Origin: Azorinus chamasolen
Taxonomy: Eukaryota; Mollusca; Bivalvia; Cardiida; Solecurtidae
Reading direction: 5' to 3'
DNA length: 64,000 bases
Assembly (NCBI GenBank): GCA_963576725.1
Contig: OY755241.1
Location: 76,317,701-76,381,700 of the forward strand
Positions 19,771-29,439 of the stretch are shown piece after piece (the first letter of the stretch is position 1; each line of letters opens with the position of its first letter). The notes below the pieces were generated by a model that had not been told where the DNA came from, did no database searches, and was given only the letters and a program-made list of their open reading frames with translations. The position numbers and the translations under genes were made by a program.

Positions 19771-19904
19771 CCTACTTATCACACACATTTCAGTGACGTG
19801 TACCCTAATTGCCCTAAGTATTCAGACACATAATGTCACCTGTCCATGGGTTTGACAATTTCACATCTTTGTGCTTACTTTAAAATAGACATGAAATAAC
19901 ATAG

Positions 19905-19972
19905 CTAACAGTGCAGACTCAGATCAAAATGCCCCAGTTTGATCTAGGTCTGCACTATTTGCCCATGTTTGT
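19905..19972. mobile_element. hairpin relic of GCAAATAGTGCAGACC type
   Basis: CAGTGCAGACTCAGATCAAA pairs with TTTGATCTAGGTCTGCAC, with tip ATGCCCCAGT. Several such short hairpins occur (20243, 20480, 22322, 22542, 22948, 49870). They look like the palindrome of a further TTAA-type family whose ends I could not define. Confidence 0.5.
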
Positions 19973-20082
19973 CTTGTCCAATTGCACAGGGTAACTAACG
20001 TATACTCATTCACACATATACATATACACACAGATACACTTTTACCACTTTAGTTAAGGCTGATTCTTTGAATGCTGAATTA

Positions 20083-20195
20083 TCATAGCAAACAGCAGAC
20101 CCTGATCAAACAGCTCCTATAGGAAGGAGCCAACTGAACTGGATCTACTCTGTTTGCAAAGATGTAGAAAGGCGTATTTATGGAGTAAAGTGTTA
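20083..20195 (-). mobile_element. family C MITE, reverse, right part
   Basis: AGCAAACAGCAGACCCTGAT, tip CTCCTATAGGAAGGAGCC, CTACTCTGTTTGCAAAG, then TATTTATGGAGTAAAGTGTT and AA. The distal half is not recognisable. Confidence 0.6.
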
Positions 20196-20242
20196 AAAAT
20201 GATACCCATGAGGTATGAAATGATTAGTCGTTTGCTAGGGGA

Positions 20243-20585
20243 TTTTGAATGACAGTGCAGACCTTGATCAGAAGGGTTATGTAGGAGCCCTTTGATCTGG
20301 GTCTACTCTGCTTGTAAATGCCAGTTAACCCTGTTCCTGTATTCAGAGGGTTGAATTGAGAATAATAGATTGATGCTACTTAGGCTTGTCTGTCCAAATG
20401 GACTGAGAAACCAAAGACGGTTATTCTTTGTACGGAATTCTAGCCTCGAAGGATTTGGTGTGCTGGAGAATCTTGAATAACAAGCAGTGCATATCCTGAT
20501 CAGAGCTCCTCCAGTTGACCTCTGTCTTGGTCTACACTGTTTGCAAATGCTGGTTAATTCATCCTCCACTTTCAAGTGGTTAAAC
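20243..20585. mobile_element. two GTGCAGACC-type hairpin relics
   Basis: One hairpin (about 20250-20325) reads CAGTGCAGACCTTGATCAGA and CCCTTTGATCTGGGTCTACT. The other (about 20483-20556) reads AGCAGTGCATATCCTGATCA and GTCTTGGTCTACACTGTTTG. Both are followed by GCAAATGC.AGTTAA or TGGTTAA ends, which suggests a TTAA family. Confidence 0.5.
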
Positions 20586-21590
20586 CACTCTTAGTCACCT
20601 CTCTTGATTTTGTGATAGTTTGACTGTGGTCTTGAACTCTCGTGCCTATTCCAGTAAGCCCCAGAACCACATTGAGTTGTGCATGACTGTAAATGATTTA
20701 AATATGAACACCCAATTTTGACTGGTCATGGGGCAGATATCAAAAGCACAAATCCGCAAACCCACACAACAATAGATCAATTAGGGGTAAAGCTATAGAA
20801 GCCTGGCAAATCTCTGACGATTTACTTATGGGTTATTAATTTATCTCATGTTGGTAAACTGTTTTCTTTCAATCTGTACTTTGACATAGAAATGTGCTTC
20901 AAATTTTCTACAACCTTAATTAGTTATGCAATAATGTTGAAATCTGTAAGTACCCTTTTTTCCATCATGGGGTATGGAATTCATAAAACTTTCACGGTTT
21001 TAATTTGATTGTTCAGTCAATGACAAGTTACTTGAATAAAACAATTTGCCAACAAAGGTCTCCATGATATCTTGGTAGGGATAAGAACGCATTGGTGATT
21101 TTCATTTTTCTAGATCATTAATTTGAAGAAACATATTTTTCTATTAACAGTGTGATGATGCTTATCATCATGACATTGATGATGCTTATCATCATGACAT
21201 TGATGCTCAAAGTTACAGTGGCTGCAACTTTACATTATTTTAAATGCATTTTGCGGACTGAAACCTTTTTTAAAACCCTTTTATCATGTGGAAGGATATT
21301 AGAATATGTATATTCTGTTTTTAACACAGCACTTGTTTAACACACACGGTTTATACTGACTTAACATAATCATAACATTATCACTTATAACTTATACTTA
21401 ACTTAATATACATATTCTAAATTCCTTTTTTTGCCCACTCTAATTATTTCTATTTTTTTTGAGCCACTGGCAGCTTTGACATTTTCAAAATGCAGCAGTC
21501 TGTTTTTTTAAAAGGTATTTTTACAGATACATTATTTCAATGTCAATATATACTACACCAAGGAACAAATCCATTGTTTAGAATTTGGAG
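20586..21590. other. unassigned sequence; short TGATGATGCTTATCATCA repeat
   Basis: GTGATGATGCTTATCATCAT and its direct copy lie at 21152-21200; each is partly palindromic. No transposon termini and no convincing exon elsewhere. Confidence 0.35.
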
Positions 21591-21761
21591 ATGAAAACCC
21601 TCAACCATTCTTCTTGTATTCACCATGAAATCACGGAGGCCATTGATGGAGAATTGTTTTCTTCATATCACTTGACGGTGGCTAAGAATTTACTCCAAGC
21701 CCATGCACGTTTCAAGGGTTGGATGTTCCATGTTGGATTAGGATACCTGCCGGTTTCATGA
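21591..21761 (+). CDS. small open frame of 56 codons, unknown, doubtful
   Basis: An ATG at 21591 opens a frame to TGA at 21759-21761. The residues look more protein-like than other frames here: HHEITEAIDGELFSS near residues 11-25, a run AKNLLQAHARFKGW, and few low-complexity stretches. It lies in sequence without MITE termini. A TTGTTTAG that could be a weak splice acceptor precedes it. I recognise no family. It could be a piece of an exon or chance, since frames of this length are common in any sequence. Confidence 0.2.
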   Translation: MKTLNHSSCIHHEITEAIDGELFSSYHLTVAKNLLQAHARFKGWMFHVGLGYLPVS

Positions 21762-21904
21762 TTACTGTGTAAATATTTAAGGGTATACAGGGATGTGGGC
21801 AAAAATTTGAAGATAAAGCTTAGAAACTGTGATGCCAAGCTTCCATTGCTTCAAATCTAGTTGAGCGTCTGTTGGCAGGTGTTTGCAAAATCATGTTGTT
21901 AGCT

Positions 21905-22051
21905 TCGAAACCATCTGATCAGGATCTGCTCTGTTTGCTAATGGAAATTGAAAGATCTGTTTCTAAAATGGCTACAATGTTCCATCTTCCATGTCCATGA
22001 ATATTCAGTATGTATTGAAATTTAGAATAAACATAGAACGGGGAAATCTTT
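21905..22051 (+). mobile_element. family A MITE, right half
   Basis: CGAAACCATCTGATCAGGAT and CTGCTCTGTTTGCTAATGGA are the right arm; CTACAATGTTCCATCTTCCA and AACGGGGAAATC the right spacer and end. At 22053-22100 a separate left arm fragment follows (AAACAGAGTAAACCCAGATC). Confidence 0.65.
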
Positions 22052-22299
22052 CCCAAACAGAGTAAACCCAGATCAGATGGCTCCAATAGGATTTTCTATT
22101 TTTTTATGGGAAATCTTTAGTTTCTAGCGCGGCCGAAATTTGTTCATATGCTATTGTAAGTATCAATACAGTCGTTTGTAGCTCAACGTGGTTTCTAGGC
22201 TTGCTTGAAAGAACATGAGAGTTGAGGCCCCTGCCATACCCTTGCATGGTCATAAGAGGTGTCTAAGAGGGGTTTTACCCCTTAACTGTCGAGAACGAG

Positions 22300-22640
22300 T
22301 TAATTAGCATTATGCAAACATGCAGACTTTGATCAGAGGGCTTCTGTAGGAGCTGTCTGATCAGGATCTGCGCTGTTTGTTGTTCAAGATCCTCTTGTAC
22401 ATCTTATCCTTTGAGGCCTGGATTCCATATACAGGGTAACCCTGTTTGGTTTTTCGGCCCTCATGGGCAGATAAGTCTGATAGCACCAGTCTGCTATTCA
22501 ATATTTAGCCCTTTAAATGCAGGAAATAAGTTGAATGTCATTTGCAAATAGTTCAGATCCAGATCAGAAGGTTCCTAGAGGATCCCTCTAATCACGCTCT
22601 GCACTGCTTGTCTTTCAAAATCCTTTAGCAACTCTGATCC
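22300..22640. mobile_element. two hairpin relics of the GTGCAGA type
   Basis: First: CAAACATGCAGACTTTGATC, tip GCTTCTGTAGGAGC, GTCTGATCAGGATCTGCGCT (22315-22382). Second: GCAAATAGTTCAGATCCAGA, tip CCTAGAGG, TAATCACGCTCTGCACTGC (22544-22612). Both are followed by TTTCAAAATCCT or GTTCAAGATCCT, so they belong to one family. Confidence 0.55.
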
Positions 22641-22939
22641 TTTCACACTTAATGGCTCGTACTGTTGAACACTGTTGGACCATTCCACATTGTAATTTCA
22701 GCATTCAGTCTCAGGATTAACAAAAGTGGTCAATGTCATAATACCATGTGACATTATATGATGTTATGGTGCCGCTAGTATGATTCAAGTACTTGCTCAA
22801 TCCACCAACCTCCCGCAAGTGTCCATCACGAAGGGCTTTGAACTTACAAGTGAATGCAGCGGCTCCATAAGATACGAAAGGTAAATCACTAATTGTTGTC
22901 ATAATGATGTAAATATTATTCCATATCCTAATTACCCTA

Positions 22940-23020
22940 ACTATTCAGACAAGCAAATAGTGCAGAACTAGATCAAACGTCTCTTGAGAGTTCGTTTTTC
23001 AGGGTTTACATTGTTTTTTA
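22940..23020. mobile_element. hairpin relic of the GTGCAGA type
   Basis: AGCAAATAGTGCAGAACTAG, tip TCTCTTGAGAG, and TCAGGGTTTACATTGTTT. Strongly decayed. Confidence 0.4.
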
Positions 23021-23133
23021 CAATATCAGTCTAATTTTAAGTTATAAAATTGTGCTGAAGTGAATTATTCATCTCTTCAAACTATTGGAGAGAGGAGATT
23101 TGGTGTTTGAATAGTTTGGATAGTTAGGGTATT

Positions 23134-23220
23134 TAACCCATTCCCTCATATTGATGCCTTTTGACGCCCCTGCAAAAGCCACTTTTTAAAACCATTTTGA
23201 CATCGAGGATATTTGTACGT
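23134..23220 (+). mobile_element. family B MITE left-end relic
   Basis: TTAACCCATTCCCTCATATT, GACGCCCCTGCAAAAGCCAC and TAAAACCATTTTGACAT match the family B left part. The palindrome is lost. Confidence 0.6.
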
Positions 23221-23299
23221 TTATTTTCATTGTATAAGAAGGGAGATAACTCATTGTTCCCACGAGGCTTGTCTATTATTTGCAATACACCCCTTCTAT

Positions 23300-23512
23300 T
23301 CCATGAATATTCATTAAGAAATAATGACATCATGAATATTCATTGGCTGAACTTTTATTAGCTGAAATTCAAAAATGGAACTCAAGGAGTTTTTACTATG
23401 GCAGAAATTGTAGAATTAGATCTACATGTATACAATTCCATAAGCAAACAGAGAAGACCCTGATTTGACTGCACCTACCGTTACAAGATGTATTTATGGA
23501 GTAAAGGGTTAA
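23300..23512 (-). mobile_element. family C MITE, reverse, deleted
   Basis: The family C spacer (CATGAATATTCATTAAGAAA, GGCAGAAATTGTAGAATTAG) leads to AGCAAACAGAGAAGACCCTG. Most of the second arm is lost before TATTTATGGAGTAAAGGG and TTAA. Confidence 0.65.
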
Positions 23513-23628
23513 CATAAATAGTGCAGAACCTAATCAACAAATGCATTTCGGGTTGAAGTTACTGTTGCTAATACAGATCCTGACCAGAAACATAAATAGT
23601 AACAGCTCCAGATATCATGCACAGATTA

Positions 23629-23722
23629 AATTATTTTCACCAAATCCTATGTTGTGACCAATCTCTACGTAGACTTATCTCGAAGAGACAATTCTAAAGA
23701 TTGGTCACAACATCGAAATGAC
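23629..23722. mobile_element. family I palindromic MITE
   Basis: TTTCACCAAATCCTATGTTG, TGACCAATCT and AGATTGGTCACAACATCG form the arms, with TCTCGAAGAGACAATT near the tip. Same family as 16227-16312. Confidence 0.7.
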
Positions 23723-23817
23723 AATTTTAGTATTTTGAGTATGCATCTTTTTGTTTGCAGGATAAAACAGATGTAGCATGAGCAATGACCCCTTAGATAT
23801 GGACAATTGAGTTAATT

Positions 23818-23978
23818 GGCAGACTTGGACCCAGATCAGCACTGTTTGACATTAATAAAGATGGGACACAGACCCAGATCAGCAGTTTGACTTTAATTAA
23901 TATGGGACTCGGACCCAGATCAGCACTGTTTGACATTGATAAAGATGGGACTCGGACCCAGATTAGCACTGTTTGAAT
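23818..23978 (+). repeat. tandem repeat of about 57 bp, 3 units
   Basis: The unit contains GGACCCAGATCAGCACTGTT, TGACATT.ATAAAGATGGGA and CTC. ACCCAGATCAG...CTGTTTGA resembles a TTAA-family hairpin arm. A small minisatellite grown from a transposon arm is likely. Confidence 0.75.
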
Positions 23979-24085
23979 GTGTACGTGTTCATACTGAATA
24001 GACTGTACTGTTCAATAAGGTTGGAACCACTTGCTTCGCTAGTTTGAATTAGCAAGGTTTTGCTGTATTTTGATTAGTTGACTTG

Positions 24086-24321
24086 TTAACCCTTTCCCTG
24101 GTATAAACACTTTTTCATGCATTTGCAAACAAGGTAGACCCAGATCAGATGGTTCTTATAGGGGCCGTCTCATCAGTGGCTGCCCTGTTTGCTAATGGAA
24201 TTTGATAGACCTGTTTCTTTAGTTTCTAAAATGGCTACAACGTTCCACCTTCCATATTTCATTAAACGTATTCTGTCCATGAATATTCAGTAGGAATGAA
24301 TATAGAACAGGGAAAGGGTAA
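24086..24321 (+). mobile_element. family A MITE
   Basis: TTAACCCTTTCCCTGGTATA to ACAGGGAAAGGGTAA, 236 bp. Hairpin: GCAAACAAGGTAGACCCAGA, tip GTTCTTATAGGGGCC, TCTCATCAGTGGCTGCCCTG. Right spacer CTACAACGTTCCACCTTCCA and GAATATTCAGTAGG. Confidence 0.85.
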
Positions 24322-24337
24322 AGAGAATTATGAAATA

Positions 24338-24554
24338 TTACCCCATTCCCTCATATTGATGACTTTTGGTGCCTCTGTAAACTTTACTTCCTGAAACCAT
24401 TTTGATAAATAGAGCATTTGTTCCATAGCAGCAAATGCTCTGTTTATCACAATGGTTTGAATACTACACTAAAAAATTCCTTTCCTCTAGTTTCTGCTTT
24501 TTGGTAAATATACTCAGGTAGGAACTACAAACAGCCTATGAGGGAATGTGTTAA
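24338..24554 (+). mobile_element. family B MITE
   Basis: The left end TTACCCCATTCCCTCATATT and right end CTATGAGGGAATGTGTTAA bound 217 bp. Palindrome: GAAACCATTTTGATAAATAG, GCATTTGTTCC, tip ATAGCAGC, AAATGCTCTGTTTATCACAA, TGGTTT. Confidence 0.85.
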
Positions 24555-24633
24555 GGATCAGATCCTACAGCTTGTACCATAGTATCAGATTTCTTTGTTC
24601 ATGTAATCATAAAACTTCGTTGATAGTCAGTCT

Positions 24634-24813
24634 TTAACCCTTTCCTCCATAAGCCTTTCTACACCTTTGTACAATCAGTGGTAGACCCAGATTGGATGGC
24701 TACTTTAGGAGCTGTCTGATCAGGGACTGTTCTATTTGCCTTTGATGTAATAAAGGTATAATTCTACAGTTTCTGCCATGGCCAAACATTACTGTGCCCA
24801 TGTGCTGTTATAA
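24634..24813 (+). mobile_element. family C MITE, right end replaced
   Basis: TTAACCCTTTCCTCCATAAG, a hairpin (GGTAGACCCAGATTGGATGG, GAGCTGTCTGATCAGGGACT) and GTTTCTGCCATGGCCAAACA. At TGTGCTGTTATAACTAG it is cut and joined to the cassette that starts at 24814. Confidence 0.75.
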
Positions 24814-25055
24814 CTAGGTCTAGCTCTAGACACTGATGACAGGTACGTTTAATTGTGTATTTGCTCTATGGAGCTTAATAGATTTTATTTTATTTTTAAT
24901 TTTATTTTTTATATTTTTTTATTTTAATTTTTCCCGATATAGCCCCAGAGACCTTCCTACCTTGCCGTGGTTCTGGGGCCTAATTGCCAAAGGGGATGTC
25001 TCTGTTTATTTGACAGAGATTATCCCCTCTGCCAAGAACTAAAAGGAAGCCCCTG
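24814..25055 (+). repeat. cassette K copy 1: micro-exon-like segment plus double hairpin
   Basis: GTCTAGCTCTAGACACTGAT, GACAG and GTACGT form an acceptor-exon-donor-like string (CTAG / 23 nt / GTACGT). After a T-rich tract ending GATATAG come CCCCAGAGACC...GGTTCTGGGG (24943-24979) and AAAGGGGATGTCTCTG paired with CAGAGATTATCCCCT. The same cassette occurs at about 32.52-32.65 and 32.70-32.91 kb. Confidence 0.6.
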
Positions 25056-25275
25056 TTAACCCTTCGCTTGCTGAATTTTAAAATACATTTCTCCTTCTTT
25101 ACCCATGCCCTGTTGTATAATTACATATATTTTTACTGTGTACAAGTATATTGCTGTGCAGTATGTGCTGTGGAGTGTACTGGTTGCACACTCAACCTGT
25201 AAATAGTGCAGACCTCATCTGGGTCTTCATTATTTACAGGTACATATTTTGACATGAATAGCAAGCGAAGGGTTA
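25056..25275 (+). mobile_element. family D MITE, intact TTAA ends
   Basis: TTAACCCTTCGCTTGCTGAA to AATAGCAAGCGAAGGGTTAA, 220 bp. The central palindrome is short: TGTAAATAGTGCAGACCTCA and TCTGGGTCTTCATTATTTAC. A near-identical copy is at 32911-33129, in the same flanking context. Confidence 0.9.
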
Positions 25276-25760
25276 ATATTTTTAGATACACAATTCTAAC
25301 ATTTTCCTTTTCTCTGGAGGAAAGGGTTAATAAATGTATTATTTATATCCTTGTCCAATTTCTATCTTGTTGGTACTCACTAGAATTGGCTCGAGACAAA
25401 TCTAATGAGTACCAGCAAGAATGAGTTTGTCAGAGAAATTGAACCCTTTACTCCATAAATATGCCTGGTTTCTACACGTTTGCAAACAAAGTAGACCCAG
25501 ACTAGACGGTTGCTGTGCCTTTTATGAGTACCAGCAAGAATGAGATGGATATTTTAGCTGAAGTTTTATGATGTTAACTTTTTAAGGAATTTATTTTGAA
25601 TCAGACCTGTATCATGTCCAAAGCAAATATAGTAAACTCTGATCTGACAGCTCAAATATAGTAGACTCTGATCTGATGGCCCATATAGGAACCATCTGAT
25701 CTGGGTCTACTTTGTTTTCAATTGTGTGAAAGTGTGTTTATATGAGGGAATTGGTTATAG
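25276..25760 (+). repeat. duplicated segment with hairpin arms of families C and A
   Basis: It contains TTGTTGGTACTCACTAGAAT pairing with ATGAGTACCAGCAAG (25372-25425), a family C left end (TTTACTCCATAAATATGCC), and the right end of family A (TGGGTCTACTTTG, TTATATGAGGGAATTGG). The block 24814-25700 is repeated at 32704-33570 in the same orientation at very high identity. Confidence 0.75.
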
Positions 25761-25816
25761 ATCTGTAGCCGGATAGAGATTATGGTGAAACAGTTCAGTC
25801 ATAGGTTTAACTGTGT

Positions 25817-25888
25817 GGCTTGGTAGCTCAGTCGGTAGAGTGTTGGTCAGTAAGCCAGAGGCCCTGGGTTCGAATCCCAGTCGAGTCG
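25817..25888 (+). pseudogene. tRNA-like SINE head (tRNA-derived)
   Basis: A box TAGCTCAGTCGGTAGAG and B box GGTTCGAATCC are intact. The 7-bp acceptor stem (GGCTTGG / TCGAGTC) and the T stem (CTGGG/CCCAG) pair, with some G-U. The anticodon loop is a base short (CAGTAA between TTGGT and GCCAG), so a working tRNA is unlikely. The 3' sequence continues with non-tRNA DNA, as in a SINE. On the opposite strand this makes an open frame that is only its shadow. Confidence 0.65.
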
Positions 25889-26340
25889 CACACAATTTGG
25901 ATCCATATAAAACATCAAATAATGAGTTGACCTTTCTACACTGGGGGGCGAAGAAGTCTGTGTTTGCAGTATATTTGTAAAATCTACACTGATGAATTTG
26001 AAGAAATTTTTTTTTCGTAAATAATTTATGTTGAAGAAGTTTCCATAAACAAGAGCTGCGTGCGGCACCAACGCTCGTCTGATATGGTGCTTGTCCAGTA
26101 AAATTAAACATTTTGAAAAATATAAAGGGTCATATAACACCAAAAATTTCTTATGTAGGGGCTTTCCCCTCAATGAGATCTACTTACCTATTAAATTTCA
26201 TGTTGGTACCTCTTAATTTACTTTTCGAGTTATGGTCAATGTTAAGATTTCGGACTACAACGTACGATGACGACAACACAGACTCCGGAGTTACGACAAT
26301 AGCTCGTGATTTCTTCCAAGCAAAAAACTAAATTTCAAAC
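25889..26340 (+). repeat. putative SINE body and mollusc-type dispersed repeat
   Basis: AAGAGCTGCGTGCGGCACCA and GCTCGTCTGATATGGTGCTT (26050-26095), then CAATGAGATCTACTTACCTA and ACTTTTCGAGTTATGGTCAA, have the style of mollusc dispersed repeats. Whether it is one unit with the tRNA-like head is uncertain. Confidence 0.4.
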
Positions 26341-26608
26341 ATAATTACTAACTACGTTTATGTCTTGTATTCAGACTCTGCCTATAGGATTTGGACTACA
26401 TATTTTCTGTCTTTGATGGATGATACTGTCAGAATATTAGAATATATCTCCTTCCCTGTATCGTTTACACTGCTCTGTTGGCACATGCACTTAATATTTA
26501 ACCCATAACCATTGCACCTCAGCACTTGTACCCCTTAAAGGTGTTTACAGGAATATGCAAATATCTGCAGCAAACCCTTTATACATATACAAAATTTTAT
26601 TTAAACTT

Positions 26609-26880
26609 GCTTAACCCTTTACCCGGTAGTATTTTTATGCCTCTAAAAACAGTGGACACACATGTCAGATGGCTCCTGCAGGAACCGTCTGATATAAGTC
26701 TGTTCTGTTCCTGCAAATTATGTAGATATAATTCTGAAGTTTCATTAAAAAAAATAAGAAGTATTTGATAGAAACCTATTTGTGTAAAAAAAATTCATAT
26801 TTAAAACCTTTTCTTGGATGCCTTTGGTTCATGCAGGAACCGTCTGATCAGAGTTGGCTCTGTTTATTCCTTTACTTATT
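26609..26880 (+). mobile_element. TTAA-family MITE, decayed
   Basis: TTAACCCTTTACCCGGTAGT at the left, then GATGGCTCCTGCAGGAACCG as tip and CTGATATAAGTCTGTTCTG. A second partial right arm, CATGCAGGAACCGTCTGATC, follows at about 26830. The right terminus is not fixed. Confidence 0.5.
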
Positions 26881-26885
26881 GAAAT

Positions 26886-27025
26886 ATCATTCTATCAGCA
26901 AACAGAGTAGACCTGATCAGATGGCTCCTCTTGGAGCCATCTGATCTGGGTAAGAGGAGCCATCTGATCTGGGTCTACTCTGATTGCAAATAGGTGGAAA
27001 TGTGTTTATATGAGGGAAAGGGTTA
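26886..27025 (-). mobile_element. family A MITE right part with duplicated arm
   Basis: AGCAAACAGAGTAGACCTGA, tip CTCCTCTTGGAG, then the right arm GCCATCTGATCTGGGTAAGA, followed by the same arm again (GAGCCATCTGATCTGGGTCT). It ends TTATATGAGGGAAAGGGTTA. The repeated arm suggests slippage at the hairpin. Confidence 0.7.
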
Positions 27026-27359
27026 TGTAATTATGTAGATGTAATTCTGCATTTTTGATATCACTGGATCAAAACCAACAAGTTTTAAAATGTCTTTGAT
27101 AAGCTTTTTCTTGAAACTTTGAGTAAACTGAAGACTTAGTGTCACATATTTGCAGAATGAAACTTAGGAATTCTATGTATATTGATGTTCCATACTTCCT
27201 GTAAACAACTAAATTTATCTCAACTGTTTTAAAATATTCTGATGTTATATCTCCATAGTGACTGATTCCCAATCTCATCTGATCTTGCTTTGTGAGCAAA
27301 TTACTATTTTCTAGGTGGAGTCTTTTCAAGTCAAATTTTGAGTAACTAGTCTTAAACTA
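27026..27359. other. no recognisable feature
   Basis: AT-rich sequence. The open frame on the minus strand (27069-27329) has no recognisable domain and I treat it as chance. Confidence 0.35.
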
Positions 27360-27640
27360 ATTTTTAGAGTTTTAGCTCGTCTATTTCGAAGAAATCACTG
27401 GCTATTGTCGTTGTCGTCGTCCAAAATCTTAACATTGACCTTAACTTCAAATTTTCATTTACAACCTTCAATTTTAGTATGCATGTTCATCTATCCACAT
27501 ATACCAAAATGAGAACAGACGAGCGTTCGCACCCGCTTGCCCAGGTGTCTCTGTATCCTCTCTCTAGGGCGTCCAATTAGCCCATATAATGAGCAGAAAC
27601 GGACGTAAATCAACACAAAGCACCGGCTTGCGGTGCTCTT
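27360..27640. repeat. mollusc-type dispersed repeat plus family M copy
   Basis: GTTTTAGCTCGTCTATTTCG and TTGTCGTTGTCGTCGTCC are typical of an abundant mollusc repeat. At 27500-27625 the minus strand matches 39563-39660 (TGTGTTGATT.AC.TCCGTTTC, TGGACGCCC.AGAGAGAGG, ATACAGAGA), so a second dispersed family is fused here. Confidence 0.55.
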
Positions 27641-27775
27641 ATTTATTTGCATCTTATGAAAAACTTTCATGTATGGAAAAACCTGCACAAATGTTTTCAA
27701 GCATTCCATTAATTTTATTACCGGATACTTCACTATGGACAAAAATTCAACTCGGTTTCTTTTTAAATAAGGTAT

Positions 27776-28278
27776 TTAACCCATTCCCGCATATTGACGC
27801 CTTTTGACGCCCCTGTAAAAGTCACTTTTTTAACCCTTTCCCTGTTCATTACAATTTTCAAAACCTAATGAATATTCATGGACAAAATAGTTATAATGAA
27901 ATATGGACGGTTGAACACTGTAGCCATTTTACGAAGTATAGACACAGATTTGTTAAATTCCATTAGCAAACAGAGCAGACACTGATCAGACGGCTCCTAT
28001 AAGAGCCATCTGATCTGGGTCTTCTCTGTTTGCAAACACGTGAATACATGTTTATATGAGGGAAAGGGTTAAACCATTCTGATAAACAGAGCATTTGCTC
28101 CATAGGAGCAGAATAGACCCTGGCCAGGTGACTCTTGTATGAGCTGGCTGTCTGAACAGGATCTGCTGTGTTGAGTATGGAAATGTATAGATGTGATTCT
28201 ACAGTTTCAGTCATGATCAAAATATCTTGTGTTTATACGCCATTATAAAAAAATAAACAAATATTATAATATTATTTC
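27776..28278 (+). mobile_element. family B/C chimera split by family A
   Basis: The left part TTAACCCATTCCCGCATATT to AAAGTCACTTTT is family B. After the A insertion it continues ACCATTCTGATAAACAGAGC, ATTTGCTCCATAGGAGCA, and then switches to family C (AATAGACCCTGGCC, GATTCTACAGTTTCAGTCAT, ACGCCATTATAA). The switch falls at GCA(AA), present in both hairpins. Confidence 0.75.
27830..28072 (-). mobile_element. family A MITE nested in family B, TTAA duplicated
   Basis: TTAACCCTTTCCCTGTTCAT to TATATGAGGGAAAGGGTTAA, 243 bp. Hairpin: GCAAACAGAGCAGACACTGA, tip GGCTCCTATAAGAGCC, ATCTGATCTGGGTCTTCTCT. Removing it rebuilds family B (GTCACTTTTTTAAACCATTC). Confidence 0.9.
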
Positions 28279-28502
28279 TTAACCCTTTCCTCCATAAGTA
28301 TGCCTTTCTACGCCTCTGTAAAATTCACTTTTTAAAACCATTGTGATAAATAGAGCATTTGCTCGATGCTCTATTTATCACAATGGTTTCAAAGCTAAAC
28401 AATTCTAAAATTATTTTCTCTAGTAAATGTTCCTTTTCGGTAGATGTATTCAAAAAAGTTGGATCTAAATATTTATAGCTTGGGGGAGGGGGGGTTGGTT
28501 AA
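28279..28502 (+). mobile_element. family B MITE
   Basis: TTAACCCTTTCCTCCATAAG at the left and GGGTTGGTTAA at the right, with a G-rich run before the end. Palindrome: AAAACCATTGTGATAAATAG, GCATTTGCTCGATGC, CTATTTATCACAATGGTTT, nearly perfect. Confidence 0.85.
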
Positions 28503-29189
28503 ATGAATATTCATCAGGTAATGGGTGGATTAGAATTTACATTGTGTACAAATACAAAAAAATTGTCTTAGTGTTCTCTTATGTTTTATCTTAATTTTTG
28601 TGCCATTGTCTACTACATGTTTTGTGCAATGAATAAGATGTATCATGGGTGAAAGGACACTGTGACAGAGCAAACCCAAAGCCGAATTTTCAGAGAAATG
28701 GCCTACATTGGTTAATTATTCACTATGGAAGGCTTATTTTTTACTTTGCTAGATGATTTTAATGATAAACAATGCTGACTCTAGTCAGACGGTTCTTACA
28801 CTGTTTGCAACTGTCACTATACAGAATGTTACCCCTCTAAACCAGACATTGAATTAAGTATAGATATCGGTCTTGGAGACAGCTTAATGCAGGGTGAAAG
28901 TCATGAGGGTTTTTACTGTACATGTATATTTATACATGTACATTCAAAGGGTTAGCTAATTCCCTAGGAATTTTTCAATCTTTTCAACCTTTTTAGCTGT
29001 GGAATGTGATTATCAATGTAAGCACTTTGGAACAAAACACCATGAAATGTTGCATCTCATCAGAATACAAACTATTGACTATTTTAAGAAACTAGCAGAC
29101 AGCAACCCTTTGCAGACTATAATTAACTGAATTTGTATATTGGTCAGTGCCATTTAACAAACTGCATCTGATTAAACAGTAGTTTCTGA
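28503..29189. other. mostly unassigned; F relic at 28860-28920
   Basis: GATATCGGTCTTGGAGACAG, CTTAATGCAGGGTGAAAGTC and GGGTTTTTACTGTA (28865-28921) are worn parts of an F5-like element. The rest shows nothing recognisable. Confidence 0.4.
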
Positions 29190-29397
29190 TCAAATGGCTC
29201 CTACAGTGGCGGTCTGATCTGGGTCTATTCTGTAGGCAAAGGTCAAATGGTTCCTACAGTAGCTGTCTGATCTGGATCTACTGTTTGCAAAGGTTAAATG
29301 GCTCCTACAGTACTGTCTGATCTTGGTCTACTCTGTTTGCAAAGGCCAAATGATTCCTACAGCAGCTGTCTGATTTGGATCTACTGTCTGCAAAGGT
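29190..29397 (+). repeat. hairpin-arm tandem repeat of about 55-63 bp, 4 units
   Basis: Each unit has (A/T)AAATGGTTCCTACAGTAGC, TGTCTGATCTGGATCTACT and GTTTGCAAAGG. This is the right arm of a TTAA-family hairpin repeated head to tail, followed by TTAGAGAAAGGGTTAA at 29422. Confidence 0.8.
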
Positions 29398-29439
29398 GCC
29401 AAACAGCGTTTAGTTTACATTAGAGAAAGGGTTAAACAT

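Noticed and set aside
25817..25888. Functional tRNA gene
   Set aside because: The anticodon loop is one base short and the acceptor has several G-U pairs; a SINE head or pseudogene fits better.
25755..26173. Minus-strand frames of 118 and 108 codons containing RLGFEPRASG or LDWDSNPGPLAY
   Set aside because: This is the well-known translation artefact of a tRNA-like B box on the opposite strand.
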